A DNA stretch of 64,000 bases from Didemnitutus sp041906465 (GTDB lineage: Bacteria; Verrucomicrobiota; Verrucomicrobiia; Opitutales; Opitutaceae), in the NCBI GenBank assembly GCA_041906465.1, contig JAYRJE010000013.1:124001-188000 (forward strand), read 5' to 3'. The notes beneath the pieces are model-generated. The model was not told the origin of the DNA. It saw nothing but the letters and a program-made list of their open reading frames with translations, and ran no database searches. The translations under genes and the position numbers were made by a program. Below are positions 34,531-43,026 of the stretch, one piece after another. Position 1 is the first letter of the stretch. Each line of letters begins with the position of its first letter.

Positions 34531-35247
34531 TCACAGCCCCAGCAGCGAACCGTTCCGCTTCAGCCAGCGCTCCGCATCCTTCCACCACGGGCACACCTCC
34601 TCCACGCGCGCCCAGAAACGATCGCTGTGATTCATTTCCTTCAGGTGCATCAGCTCGTGGTAGATGATGTAGTCGCGCACCGTGTCCGGCGTTTGCACCA
34701 GCCGCCAGTTCAGCGACACACCGCCGGCCGCCGAACACGAGCCCCAGCGCGCCCGCTGATTGCGCACGCTCACGGCCTTGAGATCGACGCCGGTCTCCGC
34801 CGCGAGCTCCCACGTGCGCGCTGGCAACTCGATCTTCGCCCGCCGCGCAAAATGCGCCTCGAGCGTCGGCCGCAAGTCGCCCTCGAGCGAGGCCACGCGA
34901 AACACGTCCGCGGCCACGCTCACCTGCGGCTTCTCACCGGCGACGGCCACGCGCACCTGATGCATTTCGCCGCGCCAGAGCACGTGCGTGCCGATCGTCC
35001 AGATCTCCGCCGCGCGCGGACGCTTCGCCTGCCGCGCGCGCGCGCGCTCGAGCCAATCGCGATGTTGCTCGACGAAGCGTTGCGCTTCGCGCTCGTTGCC
35101 GCGCAGCGGAATCGTCGCCACCGCCACGCCATCGCGCCGCAGCGTCAAACGATAGCGCCGCGCTTGCGCGCTGCGCACGTAGACGATCTCCGGCGACGGC
35201 GCTGTCGCCGTGCCCAGTTGAAAAAATTCCTGCTCCCCGCGATTCAT
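34531..35247 (-). CDS. YgjP-type (M48/DUF45-like) metallopeptidase
   Basis: 238 residues from the ATG at 35247 (a GTG lies one codon before). The zinc site HELMHLKEMNHSDRFW carries HExxH with a downstream His. It is preceded by the conserved RWGSCSAAGGVSLNWRLV block of the YgjP/DUF45 family. The N-terminal half is a beta-rich domain. It is likely cytoplasmic, and the physiological substrate is unknown. It is convergent with the hybrid kinase gene. Confidence 0.88.
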   Translation of the reverse strand: MNRGEQEFFQLGTATAPSPEIVYVRSAQARRYRLTLRRDGVAVATIPLRGNEREAQRFVEQHRDWLERARARQAKRPRAAEIWTIGTHVLWRGEMHQVRVAVAGEKPQVSVAADVFRVASLEGDLRPTLEAHFARRAKIELPARTWELAAETGVDLKAVSVRNQRARWGSCSAAGGVSLNWRLVQTPDTVRDYIIYHELMHLKEMNHSDRFWARVEEVCPWWKDAERWLKRNGSLLGL

Positions 35248-35471
35248 CACAATCGCTCAGCTAAGTTCGCCCCCGGCGGATTTCCAACGAAATCGCGCGT
35301 CACAGAAATTCGCTCGTGACACCCGGCGTCGAACGTGCACCGCACCCGCTGCGGAAATTTCGCGCGCCGCAGCCGATGTGCGTCGGCGGAATTCTTCTCC
35401 GTCGCGTCCCTCGCCCCCCGGCGTTGCACCGCACAACGCAGCAACCGCGTTCGCCGCAGGGCAGCGACTCG

Positions 35472-35912
35472 TCACAGCCGCACCAACTTCCACTCGGGCC
35501 GGCAACCCGGCTCGAGCAGCAGCCACGCAAAACTCGCCGGCGCGCCGCGGTTCGGCCGGGAAATGCATCCCGGATTCAGCCACCGCACGCCGCGCGGGTC
35601 CGTGTCGTCGCGCGGCACGTGCGTGTGCCCATGCAGCACGAACTGCACGCCGGCCGGCGCCCGGCGCGGCGGGATGTGCGTCAGGAAAAACCGCGCACCA
35701 CCGCGCTCCAGGATCAACTCGAGCGGCCAGAGGCTGTGCGCCTCGTTGTTGCCGAGCACGACCTGCAGCGGTTTGCCGAGCTGCTCAAACTCGATGAGCA
35801 CCTCCGGCTCGCACACATCGCCGAGGTGCCAGATCTCATCCGCCGCCACGAGCCGCGCCGGCAAGTCCGCCGGATAACGGTCGTGCGTGTCGGAGATGAC
35901 GGCGATGCGCAT
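35472..35912 (-). CDS. YfcE/MJ0936-type metallophosphoesterase
   Basis: 146 residues from the ATG at 35912. The di-metal site is visible as MRIAVISDTHDRYP (D-x-H), HLGDVCEPE (GD), VLGNNEA (GNxE, replacing the usual GNxD/H) and LHGHTHVP (GHTH). Such phosphodiesterases act on simple or cyclic phosphodiesters in the cytoplasm, and the substrate is not known. Length is near the family minimum. It lies 46 bases upstream of the acyltransferase stop but on the opposite side of a gene boundary, so no functional link is implied. Confidence 0.85.
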   Translation of the reverse strand: MRIAVISDTHDRYPADLPARLVAADEIWHLGDVCEPEVLIEFEQLGKPLQVVLGNNEAHSLWPLELILERGGARFFLTHIPPRRAPAGVQFVLHGHTHVPRDDTDPRGVRWLNPGCISRPNRGAPASFAWLLLEPGCRPEWKLVRL

Positions 35913-35958
35913 CCTCACCACTCAAAGCCGCGCCGCCATGCAGGCAACTTTGGATTAA

Positions 35959-37152
35959 CTACGCCGCGGCCGGCTTCGTGACCGGTTTGGACACCGCCGG
36001 CTCCGGCGGCCGCTCCCCCGCAAACCAGCGGTCCTTCAAGTTCAGGAAAAATCGCTCGTAGGTCAGGTAGCACGCGCTCGCCAGCAACAACGCCAGTGCC
36101 GCGCCCCCGAGAAAATCAACGAACGGCGAGCGCACACCCGCAGCGCTCACCGCTCGCCGCACGATATTCACCGCGATCATGTGGAAGAGATACATCCCGT
36201 AACTCACTGTGCCGACCCACGCGATCGGCCGCAGCTGCAGCACGCGCGCAAAATCGTTGTCCTCCCGCACCACGCACGCCGCCGCCACCAGCGTGAGCGC
36301 TCCCGCCATCACCAATTCGCCCGCCGCGCCCCACGCCGGCGCAAACGTCAACGCAACCAGCGCCACCGCAGCCGCGCCGAACGCACTGCCGCGCCGGCCC
36401 AACACCGCCCACACGCAGCGAAACGTCTGCGGGCGGTGCAGCACATGCGCGAGCATCACGCCCAACAGGATCGCCGCCGGCACACTCGTGAGCATCCGCA
36501 ACGGCAGCGCCGCCCGGCTTTCCGTCGGCCAGGCAGTCGCGACGATTTGCGTGAGCAGCAACGCGCCGCCCGCCAGCCACAGCGGACGCCACCCGCGCAG
36601 GAAACGCTCCGCCAGCGGCCACAACCAATAGAACTGCTCCTCCGCCGCGAGCGACCATGCGAAGTAGAAAATCACGCGCGTGCTCTCGAGATCGACGAAC
36701 CAATTCGACGTGAACGTTGCAAACGCCGGCAAGTGACCGAAGAACGCGCTGCGCGCCGCCGCATCGCGCTCCACCAGCGCCACGAGCACGACGTAAAGCG
36801 CGAGCGCCAGATAATAGACGGGGAAGATCCGCAACACGCGCCGCCCCCAGAAATTCCGCAGGCTGATCGTCTCGCGTTTCTCTTTTTGCCGCAGCAACAG
36901 CGTCACGATGAGAAAGCCGCTGATCGCGAAGAAGAGCGTCACGCCTTTGTTCCCCTGCCCCAGCAGCGACGCACGATCCCACGGCACGGTGTGAAACCAT
37001 ACGACGGCGACGATGCTCAACGCGCGCAACCCATCGAGCGACCCGAAGAATTTCGTCGCCCTGAAATCGCGATACGCGAGGCCCCAGGGCGCCGCGGTGG
37101 CGGCATTTCCACGCGCGCGTGGCGCTTCGATCCTTCCGGCATTGGTTCGCAC
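35959..37152 (-). CDS. Acyltransferase family 3 (OafA/YrhL-like) membrane protein
   Basis: 397 residues from a GTG at 37152. The catalytic start of the family is plain: FGSLDGLRALSIVAVVWFHT with the conserved His, and later FWGRRVLRIFPVYY. About ten membrane helices follow (for example YGMYLFHMIAVNIV). These enzymes move acetyl or other acyl groups from a cytoplasmic donor to surface sugars such as O-antigen or exopolysaccharide. The target here is unknown. Confidence 0.88.
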   Translation of the reverse strand: MRTNAGRIEAPRARGNAATAAPWGLAYRDFRATKFFGSLDGLRALSIVAVVWFHTVPWDRASLLGQGNKGVTLFFAISGFLIVTLLLRQKEKRETISLRNFWGRRVLRIFPVYYLALALYVVLVALVERDAAARSAFFGHLPAFATFTSNWFVDLESTRVIFYFAWSLAAEEQFYWLWPLAERFLRGWRPLWLAGGALLLTQIVATAWPTESRAALPLRMLTSVPAAILLGVMLAHVLHRPQTFRCVWAVLGRRGSAFGAAAVALVALTFAPAWGAAGELVMAGALTLVAAACVVREDNDFARVLQLRPIAWVGTVSYGMYLFHMIAVNIVRRAVSAAGVRSPFVDFLGGAALALLLASACYLTYERFFLNLKDRWFAGERPPEPAVSKPVTKPAAA

Positions 37153-37513
37153 CGCGACATGTTAGCGCAACGCCATCACGCGCGACCGGTGGGCGGCTCA
37201 CGCTGCTTGCGCAGGCCAAGGCCTACCGCATCATCCGCGCGCCCGTCCCGGAGTCGCCTGTCGATTTGCCGATGAGTTGACCGTGAAGTGAATCATCATC
37301 TGGCCACGTTCTCTGGGCAGCGGTTTTACGATGGAACGGCCAGAGGAAGCAACCGGCGACCAAAGTGCATAAAAGGAAGCATCCACTGGCCAAAGCTGCT
37401 TGAGAGGCGAGCGAGCTGTCTGATGTGGCCCACAATCGATCGTAGTTGTAACCAAATGGGACATAGCCTCCGCCCCACATGCTTCGTCGGGCCTGAGCCT
37501 GCAACTTGGGCCG
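37153..37513. other. Gap at the left edge of the accessory patch
   Basis: 361 bases between the acyltransferase gene and the 372-residue hypothetical gene. It holds only the doubtful small frame at 37223-37504. No repeat or transposase fragment was recognised. Confidence 0.4.
37223..37504 (-). CDS. Doubtful small hypothetical protein with one hydrophobic segment
   Basis: 93 residues, or 85 from the second Met (MWGGGYVPFGYNYDRLW). One hydrophobic stretch (SGCFLLCTLVAGCFLWPF) could span a membrane, followed by a polar tail. It starts 9 bases after the stop of the 372-residue gene, as a cotranscribed gene might. There is no family resemblance, and it could be chance. Confidence 0.25.
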   Translation of the reverse strand: MQAQARRSMWGGGYVPFGYNYDRLWATSDSSLASQAALASGCFLLCTLVAGCFLWPFHRKTAAQRTWPDDDSLHGQLIGKSTGDSGTGARMMR

Positions 37514-38632
37514 TCAGCTCTGCGCCCGCACCTGATACCACAGGGTCCGCAATCCCCGTTGCTGCTCGAACGGCAGCCGTCCCAGCCAATGCCGCATGGG
37601 CCCTTCCAACAGCGCGGCCACGGCGGGCTGCACCCGCATGAGCCGGCCGACCTTCTCAAAATAAACGGTCGCCGTCTTCACCTGGTCACCCGGTTCGATC
37701 GACAACGCCAGCAGCCCCTGGGTCACATGCAGGTCAAACTGCCAGCCGTCCTCCTCCTTCATCTTTGCCCGAACCGATCCGCCCGCGAACCTGAACAAAC
37801 CCTCTTCGATCTGCTTCTGGAGTTCTGCATCGAGGTTCCGCGCCTGCGCCGCGGCAAAGCTCATGACCACCCGCGCCCATTCGGGGGCCTTGGTCGCGAA
37901 CTCGTCCCAATCGAGCGATGCGAGCAATTCGTGCAGCGCCGCCCGGTTCTCCTCCGGCAACGGCAGTTCCCGCACCGATGCGAGCAGCGCGGACCACCCG
38001 TTGATGCTGTAAAGGTCCTTCTTCACCATCGCAATGAGGTCGGCAATCGGGACGTTCCCGCCCGCAAGCTTGATGCCCGCGTCCCAGTCAGGACCCAGCA
38101 TGCGCGTCCTCATCGCCGGGGACACGTTCGCGACAAAGGTCTCCAGCACGTTGGACGCCAGCTCCGTCCGCCGGCACACATCGAGCAGCAGCAGCCCCGC
38201 GAAGTGCTCGTCCTTTTTCACGAGCGCCTGCCACCGCGCCGGCAGGCGCAGCGCCTCGAACTCCGCCTCCGGCAATCCTTCGAGCAGGTTGCCCAAGCCG
38301 TTGAGCACGATCGTGCCCGCGCCGACCAAATTCGGGTGGCTCAGATCCCGCACATACGCCGGGTCGCTGTCCATCACGCCGTGGTGCCAGCTGGGCGTGT
38401 TGGTCTGGAACCATTCCTCCATCTTACCCAAATCCACCCGCGTCGCCCGGAAGATGCCGTGCAGCTTGCAGGCGTGATACCACACGAGGATCAGCCGCTG
38501 CCACGGCGGCAAGGAGTGGCGCTGAGGCCAGCGGTTTAGCTCTCGCTCGACCCAACGCAGCGCCGCGAGGAACGAGTCGACTAACGTCTCGCCCTTCTCC
38601 CGGTCGAACAATTCCCCGAGCAGAATCTCCAC
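37514..38632 (-). CDS. Hypothetical protein of the accessory patch
   Basis: 372 residues from a GTG at 38632; the frame is open for only 15 codons further, to a TAA, and offers no ATG. The N-terminus MEILLGELFDREKGE looks like the interior of a domain, so 5' truncation is possible. The protein is mixed alpha/beta, soluble, with no signal peptide. WYHACKLHGIFRATRVDLGKM and WHHGVMDSDPAYVRDLSHPN are its most characteristic stretches. No family was recognised. Confidence 0.5.
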   Translation of the reverse strand: MEILLGELFDREKGETLVDSFLAALRWVERELNRWPQRHSLPPWQRLILVWYHACKLHGIFRATRVDLGKMEEWFQTNTPSWHHGVMDSDPAYVRDLSHPNLVGAGTIVLNGLGNLLEGLPEAEFEALRLPARWQALVKKDEHFAGLLLLDVCRRTELASNVLETFVANVSPAMRTRMLGPDWDAGIKLAGGNVPIADLIAMVKKDLYSINGWSALLASVRELPLPEENRAALHELLASLDWDEFATKAPEWARVVMSFAAAQARNLDAELQKQIEEGLFRFAGGSVRAKMKEEDGWQFDLHVTQGLLALSIEPGDQVKTATVYFEKVGRLMRVQPAVAALLEGPMRHWLGRLPFEQQRGLRTLWYQVRAQS

Positions 38633-38679
38633 GATCGCGCGGTCGACGTAGCCCCTTGCATTACGCCGCCCAACTTACT

Positions 38680-38726
38680 GCTGTCCCGACTCCGGTCGGC
38701 CTACGGCCTCCCTCCGTCGGGACAGC
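38680..38726. repeat. Nested hairpin upstream of the hypothetical gene
   Basis: Perfect 11-base outer stem GCTGTCCCGAC / GTCGGGACAGC enclosing an inner GGCC-TAC-GGCC hairpin. It lies upstream of the GTG-start gene. GCCCAAC at 38666-38672 next to it fits one half of an integron attC core site, but the other half is missing. Confidence 0.6.
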
Positions 38727-38793
38727 TTCAACGACAACCGATAGATCAACCCATAACAACATCCCGGACTAACACCCGGGGTGGCTCGAAAAC

Positions 38794-39474
38794 TTGAGGC
38801 CGGTCACCAGCTACTTACGAGATTCTTCACTTCAGATAGCTAAGTGCCTGCAGTACCAAGCAGAAGCCGGGGATGGCGATCCCATTGGGCTAAGGTCTCT
38901 GCAAGAACATCTTGAGCGACTCGCGTCCATAGTGACGGCGGATGGGCCGATCGCCGCAGCAGAGGCGAACAAAGCATTCTCCGTTTCGTCACCGGGTAGA
39001 CTGTTGGGAAAGAGACGCCGCACCCGACTTGATCGCGCCCAACTTGCAGCTGGCGGACGAAGAGGGGGACTAGCTCGGACGACAGCGAAGCAAATTGCGG
39101 CCAGGAAGAACGGTCGCTGGGGCGGACGGCCAAAGAGGAAACACGAATCCGTCACCCATCTACTGATCAGCGATCTCTTCGAGCGCCTCACGATGTCAGC
39201 CCGAAATCTCGATCTGCTACGCGACCCCGCAATGCGGCGGATTCTTAAAGAGCTGAAATTTCTTCCCCAAGTAGCGAAACGTGCTTTGGCGGACAGAATC
39301 AAAAAAGAGAATATCGACCTCTCCGCGATCAGCAAAAGTGTCCGCCAGCCGAGAACGGGCAAGCAGCGATACCGTGATCCGAGCTACATGATGTTCCACC
39401 GGGTCGCCGCATATATCGACAGCCTACCTTCGACCCAGCTGCCGGCGACTTCAAGCACTCCTCCGACTTCTTAG
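38794..39474 (+). CDS. Hypothetical basic protein with AT-hook-like segment
   Basis: 226 residues with a TTG start at 38794; the start is uncertain because an in-frame stop lies close upstream and there is no early ATG. The middle is basic: GRRGGLARTTAKQIAARKNGRWGGRPKRK contains a GRP core like an AT-hook, which suggests nucleic-acid binding. The C-terminal half is helical (LLRDPAMRRILKELKFLPQV). No family was recognised. Base composition is less GC-rich than in the flanking genes, in keeping with a transferred segment. Confidence 0.45.
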   Translation: MRPVTSYLRDSSLQIAKCLQYQAEAGDGDPIGLRSLQEHLERLASIVTADGPIAAAEANKAFSVSSPGRLLGKRRRTRLDRAQLAAGGRRGGLARTTAKQIAARKNGRWGGRPKRKHESVTHLLISDLFERLTMSARNLDLLRDPAMRRILKELKFLPQVAKRALADRIKKENIDLSAISKSVRQPRTGKQRYRDPSYMMFHRVAAYIDSLPSTQLPATSSTPPTS

Positions 39475-39565
39475 AAAGCGCGTGCTTCTTGGTCTCGCTG
39501 ATGCGAGTGGTGGAGTGTTGACTCTTCAGATCGGCAGTGAATCTGAACTTAAAGAATGTGTCCGA

Positions 39566-39781
39566 CTAAGGTTTTCGCGGTTTCCTGGGCGCCATTTTGC
39601 GGGCGGCATGCAGTTTGCGAGATAGCCCGAGCCCCTTGCTGGAAATCTTCCGGCGCAGCTCAGCGAGTTCGGCCAGAGCTGCCTGATGCATCTGCTTGCG
39701 GGTGACGTTCGTTGGCCATTTCGGGTGACAATCGAAGCCGTGTTCGACTTGAAGTAACCGGGTACGGATGCCGCTCGTCCA
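39566..39781 (-). pseudogene. Broken reading frame, basic C-terminal fragment
   Basis: A 71-codon open frame bounded upstream by a stop, with no normal start; an internal ATG at 39691 would give 41 residues. The product is strongly basic at the end (KLHAARKMAPRKPRKP), like the tail of a DNA-binding protein or transposase. It runs into the start of the plus-strand gene at 39768. Identity unknown; probably a remnant. Confidence 0.3.
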
Positions 39782-40280
39782 TCATCTCGCGTTGTGGGGG
39801 ATGATCTTTCGGGCCGCGCATGAAAACCTAATCAAGAAAACCATGACGGGCGTGCCGTCGGACAAGGTGCCCGCACAGGCTTTAGCAGACATACTTACGA
39901 ACGGTCGCTATGAACTCTTAGCGGCATTCGATCCGACGCAAAATGCGCAGGTGCATCCACCGGTGCCGTGGGCGCATTACCTCGTGTGGGAACTTAAGAA
40001 CTTCCGAACGCAAACCGATCAAATCCTGGACGCGTATGCAGCATTCTTAAGTCCCGAGGAACTGGAGACCATCGAGGCGTGCTTGCACTCAACCCTGATG
40101 GTCGCTTTGCCGCAATTGCTTCAAGTTCAGGGAGCAGGAAAAGCACTGCATCCGTTCTACGTCATCGAGGAGGACAAAAAGCAGGTGGCGAGTTTTGTCG
40201 GGGAGCACCTCACGAAGGTGCGCGAGCTAGTGGAAATGCTCAACCGGTCGCTCGAGACGAAAGACCGAATCCAAATCTGA
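39768..40280 (+). CDS. Hypothetical protein of the accessory patch
   Basis: 170 residues from the ATG at 39768 (a second ATG at residue 12 is possible). Soluble and helical, with no signal peptide. WELKNFRTQTDQILDAYAAFL and LTKVRELVEMLNRSL are heptad-like helices. No family was recognised. Its bases are noticeably more AT-rich than those of the flanking loci. Confidence 0.5.
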   Translation: MPLVHHLALWGMIFRAAHENLIKKTMTGVPSDKVPAQALADILTNGRYELLAAFDPTQNAQVHPPVPWAHYLVWELKNFRTQTDQILDAYAAFLSPEELETIEACLHSTLMVALPQLLQVQGAGKALHPFYVIEEDKKQVASFVGEHLTKVRELVEMLNRSLETKDRIQI

Positions 40281-40483
40281 CCACGGCGCGCACAGTGCGA
40301 GTCTATGAAACGTTCGGGGTGGCCGATCTTTTTGATCGAAGCGTGGCTGCTGGCTATTCTTATTAAAAATCCTCTCCCGGCAGAACGGCGAGAAATCTCC
40401 TATTCTGGCCAATCCCAGCGATAATTTCGGGTCAGACTACGTGATAGACCCCACGTGGCGCGTTTCGAAAAGATCAGCGGATT

Positions 40484-40526
40484 TGGCCATTCTTTGCGAA
40501 TGTCGGAGCGTGGCCATTCTTTGCGA
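40484..40526. repeat. Two direct copies of a 16-base repeat
   Basis: TGGCCATTCTTTGCGA occurs at 40484-40499 and again at 40511-40526, with 11 bases between. Multiple short terminal repeats of this sort are found at the ends of some insertion sequences, so it may be the edge of a lost element. Confidence 0.6.
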
Positions 40527-40794
40527 CATAGACCGCGCGTCTTTTTCGCGCCCTCAATCTTCTCGGCTCTCACGGAGGCGAATTCGCTGGAAGCTCGGGC
40601 CAGCCATCGCAGGCACGCATCCGCGCTGAGGGGAAGGCCAGCTCCCTCATTGGTGGCGACTGACGAGATCGACGAACTGAGAACACTACGTCTTAGCGAC
40701 ATACTCCCGCCGGCTCATGTCCCGTTGCGGCGAGTCGGGTCCACACCCATGGTTTGATGCGATCCTAAATCCCTTCCTCAGAGCTCGACATCAG

Positions 40795-40823
40795 CTGGCG
40801 GGTTTGGCGACCACCCGCCAGCC
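40795..40823 (-). terminator. Hairpin after the beta-helix gene
   Basis: Perfect 10-base stem GCTGGCGGGT / ACCCGCCAGC with a nine-base loop, 50 bases beyond the stop codon. There is no T-run after it on the minus strand, so termination strength is uncertain. Confidence 0.5.
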
Positions 40824-40872
40824 GAGCCGATAGGCCTCTTGGGCCCGGAGAAGGAAAAACTGCCAGCGAAGG

Positions 40873-42876
40873 TCAATTGGGAGTGATAGTCACCTGCCCC
40901 AGCTGCGGCGAATAGGCGAAGGCTGTGTCCGTGAACTCCACTTTCAGGTGGACCGTGCCGGTCGGCAGGTCGGTGTTCGGCGTGAAGGTGGTCGCATACC
41001 AGCCGTTCTGCGTCAGCACCGGCGTCGTGTAGGTCGTGCTGACGAGTGTCCACGTCGTGCCGTTGGGCGAACTGTAGAATTTCACGTTCGCGAGGTCCGA
41101 ATAGGAGAACTTGTAGATCGCCGCGCTGAAGCGTTTGCAGCTCGTCACGTTGTAGACGCAGCTGCCGGCCACAGTCGACGTGCGCTTGAAGCGTCCGGCG
41201 TCGCCCGCGAAGTAGGCCGGGTTGCCGGCATCGATCGCGAGATTGCTGGTGAAGCTGGTGACCTTGGAGAAATCGCTGCAGAAGTCGGTGTAGCCCTGGT
41301 TCGTGGCGTAGCCGTTGTGCGCTCCGCGATTCGGCGCCGATGCGGGATGGACGGCGTTGCCCCAAAAATCGAGGCCGCCGTTGCTCGCGATCGCGGTGCC
41401 GGCGTTGATCGCGGGAGAAGTGGACTGGAGCCGGTAGCCGAGCGTGGCGTTGTAGCCGTCGCCGCTGGTGCCCGGGGAGACGAACTGCGGATCGGAGGTG
41501 AGCTTCTGCGCGTCGGCGGGCTCGGAGGCGGGATGGTTGCCGTAAAAGAGATTGTGGGAAAACGTGCCGTATTTGACGCCGTTGACGGTGGGCAGCTCCC
41601 ACTCGCCCGAGCCGAGGTTGTAGACGATGTTGTTGGTGAATTCGTAGTTGTTCGTGCTCGCGTCGCCGTCGGTGTAGATCGGGCGGACGGCGCCGATGCC
41701 GGAGCCGATGTAGATCGTGTTGTTGTAGATCTTCAGACCGGTCGGCGTGCCCCACGACAGCGTGAAAATGCCCTTCTGCGGACCGTCGTTGATGCTGAGG
41801 TTGTAGCGGACGGTGACGTTCGAGTTGTAGCCGCCCATGAGCAGGAGGAAGCCGCCCTCGTTGTTATGGCTGTAGTTGTATTGCACGAGGGTGTTGTCGC
41901 TGAGCAGGTCGACGTCGAAGCCCTGGCCGTCGATCTCGTTGGTGCGGCAGCCGGAGGACTCGTTGAACTGCATGACCGTGTCGGCGGAGCGCGTCGGCCA
42001 GATGCCGGCGGAGGCGTTCATGTTGAAGCCGGGAATCGATTTCAGGCCGGCGCCCTTGCTGACGTTGTATTCGATCACGGAACCGACATAGCCGAACACG
42101 AGAATGCCATCTCCGTCGGAGTTGGAGACGACGTTGCCCTGCACGAGCAGGCCGGTGCTCATCTTCGTGCGGTCGATGGTCGTCATCCAAAAGTTGTAGT
42201 AGCGCTCGTGCCACGCGACGATGCCGACGCGGCCGCAGCGATCGACGGTGTTGTCGAGGATCGTGACGCCGTTGAATTTGCCCGACGAGCCGATGGAGTG
42301 GACCGAGATGCCACCGTTGATGTGCGGGTCCATCTGCGAGTTGTTGAACGATCCGTTCACGTGGTGAACGTAATTGTATTGGATCTTGATGCCGTTCTGG
42401 ACCGACGTCGCTTCGACGAGGATGCCGTAACGCGCGACGCCGCCCGTGGTCGCGGTGCCGGAGTTGTCCGTGCCGGAGTCGTTCGTGACCTCGAGATTTT
42501 CGATGATCCAGTAACTCTGGTCCTTGAGATAAACGGCCGCGCCCGACGCGAGGCTGCCGCCGTTGATCACCGGGGCGTTGCCGGTGCCGTAGGCGCCGAG
42601 CGTGATCCATGCCGCGGAGGTGCCGGAGCCCTTCGGGTAAAGCTGGCCGTTCCACGTCGCGCCGCGCTTCAGCAGCAACTGATCGCCGGCGCTGAAGGTG
42701 GTGGCGTTGATCTTGGCCAGCGTCTGCCACGGCGTCGCGCTGGAGGTGCCGTTGTTCGAGTCGTTGCCGGCGGCGGCATCGACGTAGTAGGTGGTGGCGA
42801 GCGCTCGGACCGCGGACGTGCAGCACACGACGGCCAGCGCCAAGCTGACGAGCAGCTGACGGAATCTCAATTTCAT
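40873..42876 (-). CDS. Exported right-handed parallel beta-helix protein
   Basis: 667 residues. The signal peptide ends near residue 27 (MKLRFRQLLVSLALAVVCCTSAVRALA). TTYYVDAAAGNDSNNGTSSATPWQTLAKI is the standard start of pectate-lyase-like beta-helix proteins. The rest is built of short repeats with N-x-(I/V) rungs (YWIIENLEVTND, VTILDNTVDRCG, TIYIGSG). It may be a polysaccharide lyase or a substrate-binding fibre; catalytic residues could not be assigned. The last 100 residues (FKRTSTVAGSCVYNVTSCKRF...) look like a separate beta domain. It lies next to the sugar locus on the same strand. Confidence 0.85.
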   Translation of the reverse strand: MKLRFRQLLVSLALAVVCCTSAVRALATTYYVDAAAGNDSNNGTSSATPWQTLAKINATTFSAGDQLLLKRGATWNGQLYPKGSGTSAAWITLGAYGTGNAPVINGGSLASGAAVYLKDQSYWIIENLEVTNDSGTDNSGTATTGGVARYGILVEATSVQNGIKIQYNYVHHVNGSFNNSQMDPHINGGISVHSIGSSGKFNGVTILDNTVDRCGRVGIVAWHERYYNFWMTTIDRTKMSTGLLVQGNVVSNSDGDGILVFGYVGSVIEYNVSKGAGLKSIPGFNMNASAGIWPTRSADTVMQFNESSGCRTNEIDGQGFDVDLLSDNTLVQYNYSHNNEGGFLLLMGGYNSNVTVRYNLSINDGPQKGIFTLSWGTPTGLKIYNNTIYIGSGIGAVRPIYTDGDASTNNYEFTNNIVYNLGSGEWELPTVNGVKYGTFSHNLFYGNHPASEPADAQKLTSDPQFVSPGTSGDGYNATLGYRLQSTSPAINAGTAIASNGGLDFWGNAVHPASAPNRGAHNGYATNQGYTDFCSDFSKVTSFTSNLAIDAGNPAYFAGDAGRFKRTSTVAGSCVYNVTSCKRFSAAIYKFSYSDLANVKFYSSPNGTTWTLVSTTYTTPVLTQNGWYATTFTPNTDLPTGTVHLKVEFTDTAFAYSPQLGQVTITPN

Positions 42877-43026
42877 GGGGTGACGGGGTTGACGTGAACT
42901 CGGGCCGGTGAATGGGGTGGCCGCGAGAGACGGTGCGACTCTACCGCGGCGACGACGCGGCGGGAATGTCCGCTCGGGAATTTCACCTGCCGATTTCGGC
43001 TCGCCGTTACACGCGATGCCACCGGC

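Larger units (their letters stand above)
40281..40872. other. Intergenic region with direct repeats at the right edge of the accessory patch
   Basis: 592 bases without a supported gene. It contains a 16-base direct repeat (40484-40526) and a hairpin at 40795-40823 after the beta-helix gene. A 100-codon minus-strand frame at 40400-40702 has no recognisable content. Confidence 0.5.

Noticed and set aside
38666..38672. Full integron attC site
   Set aside because: Only the RYYYAAC half is present; the GTTRRRY half was not found near the hairpin, so no attC is called.
40400..40702. 100-codon minus-strand reading frame across the direct repeats
   Set aside because: Overlaps the repeats, has no recognisable domain and no plausible start context; better explained as a chance frame.
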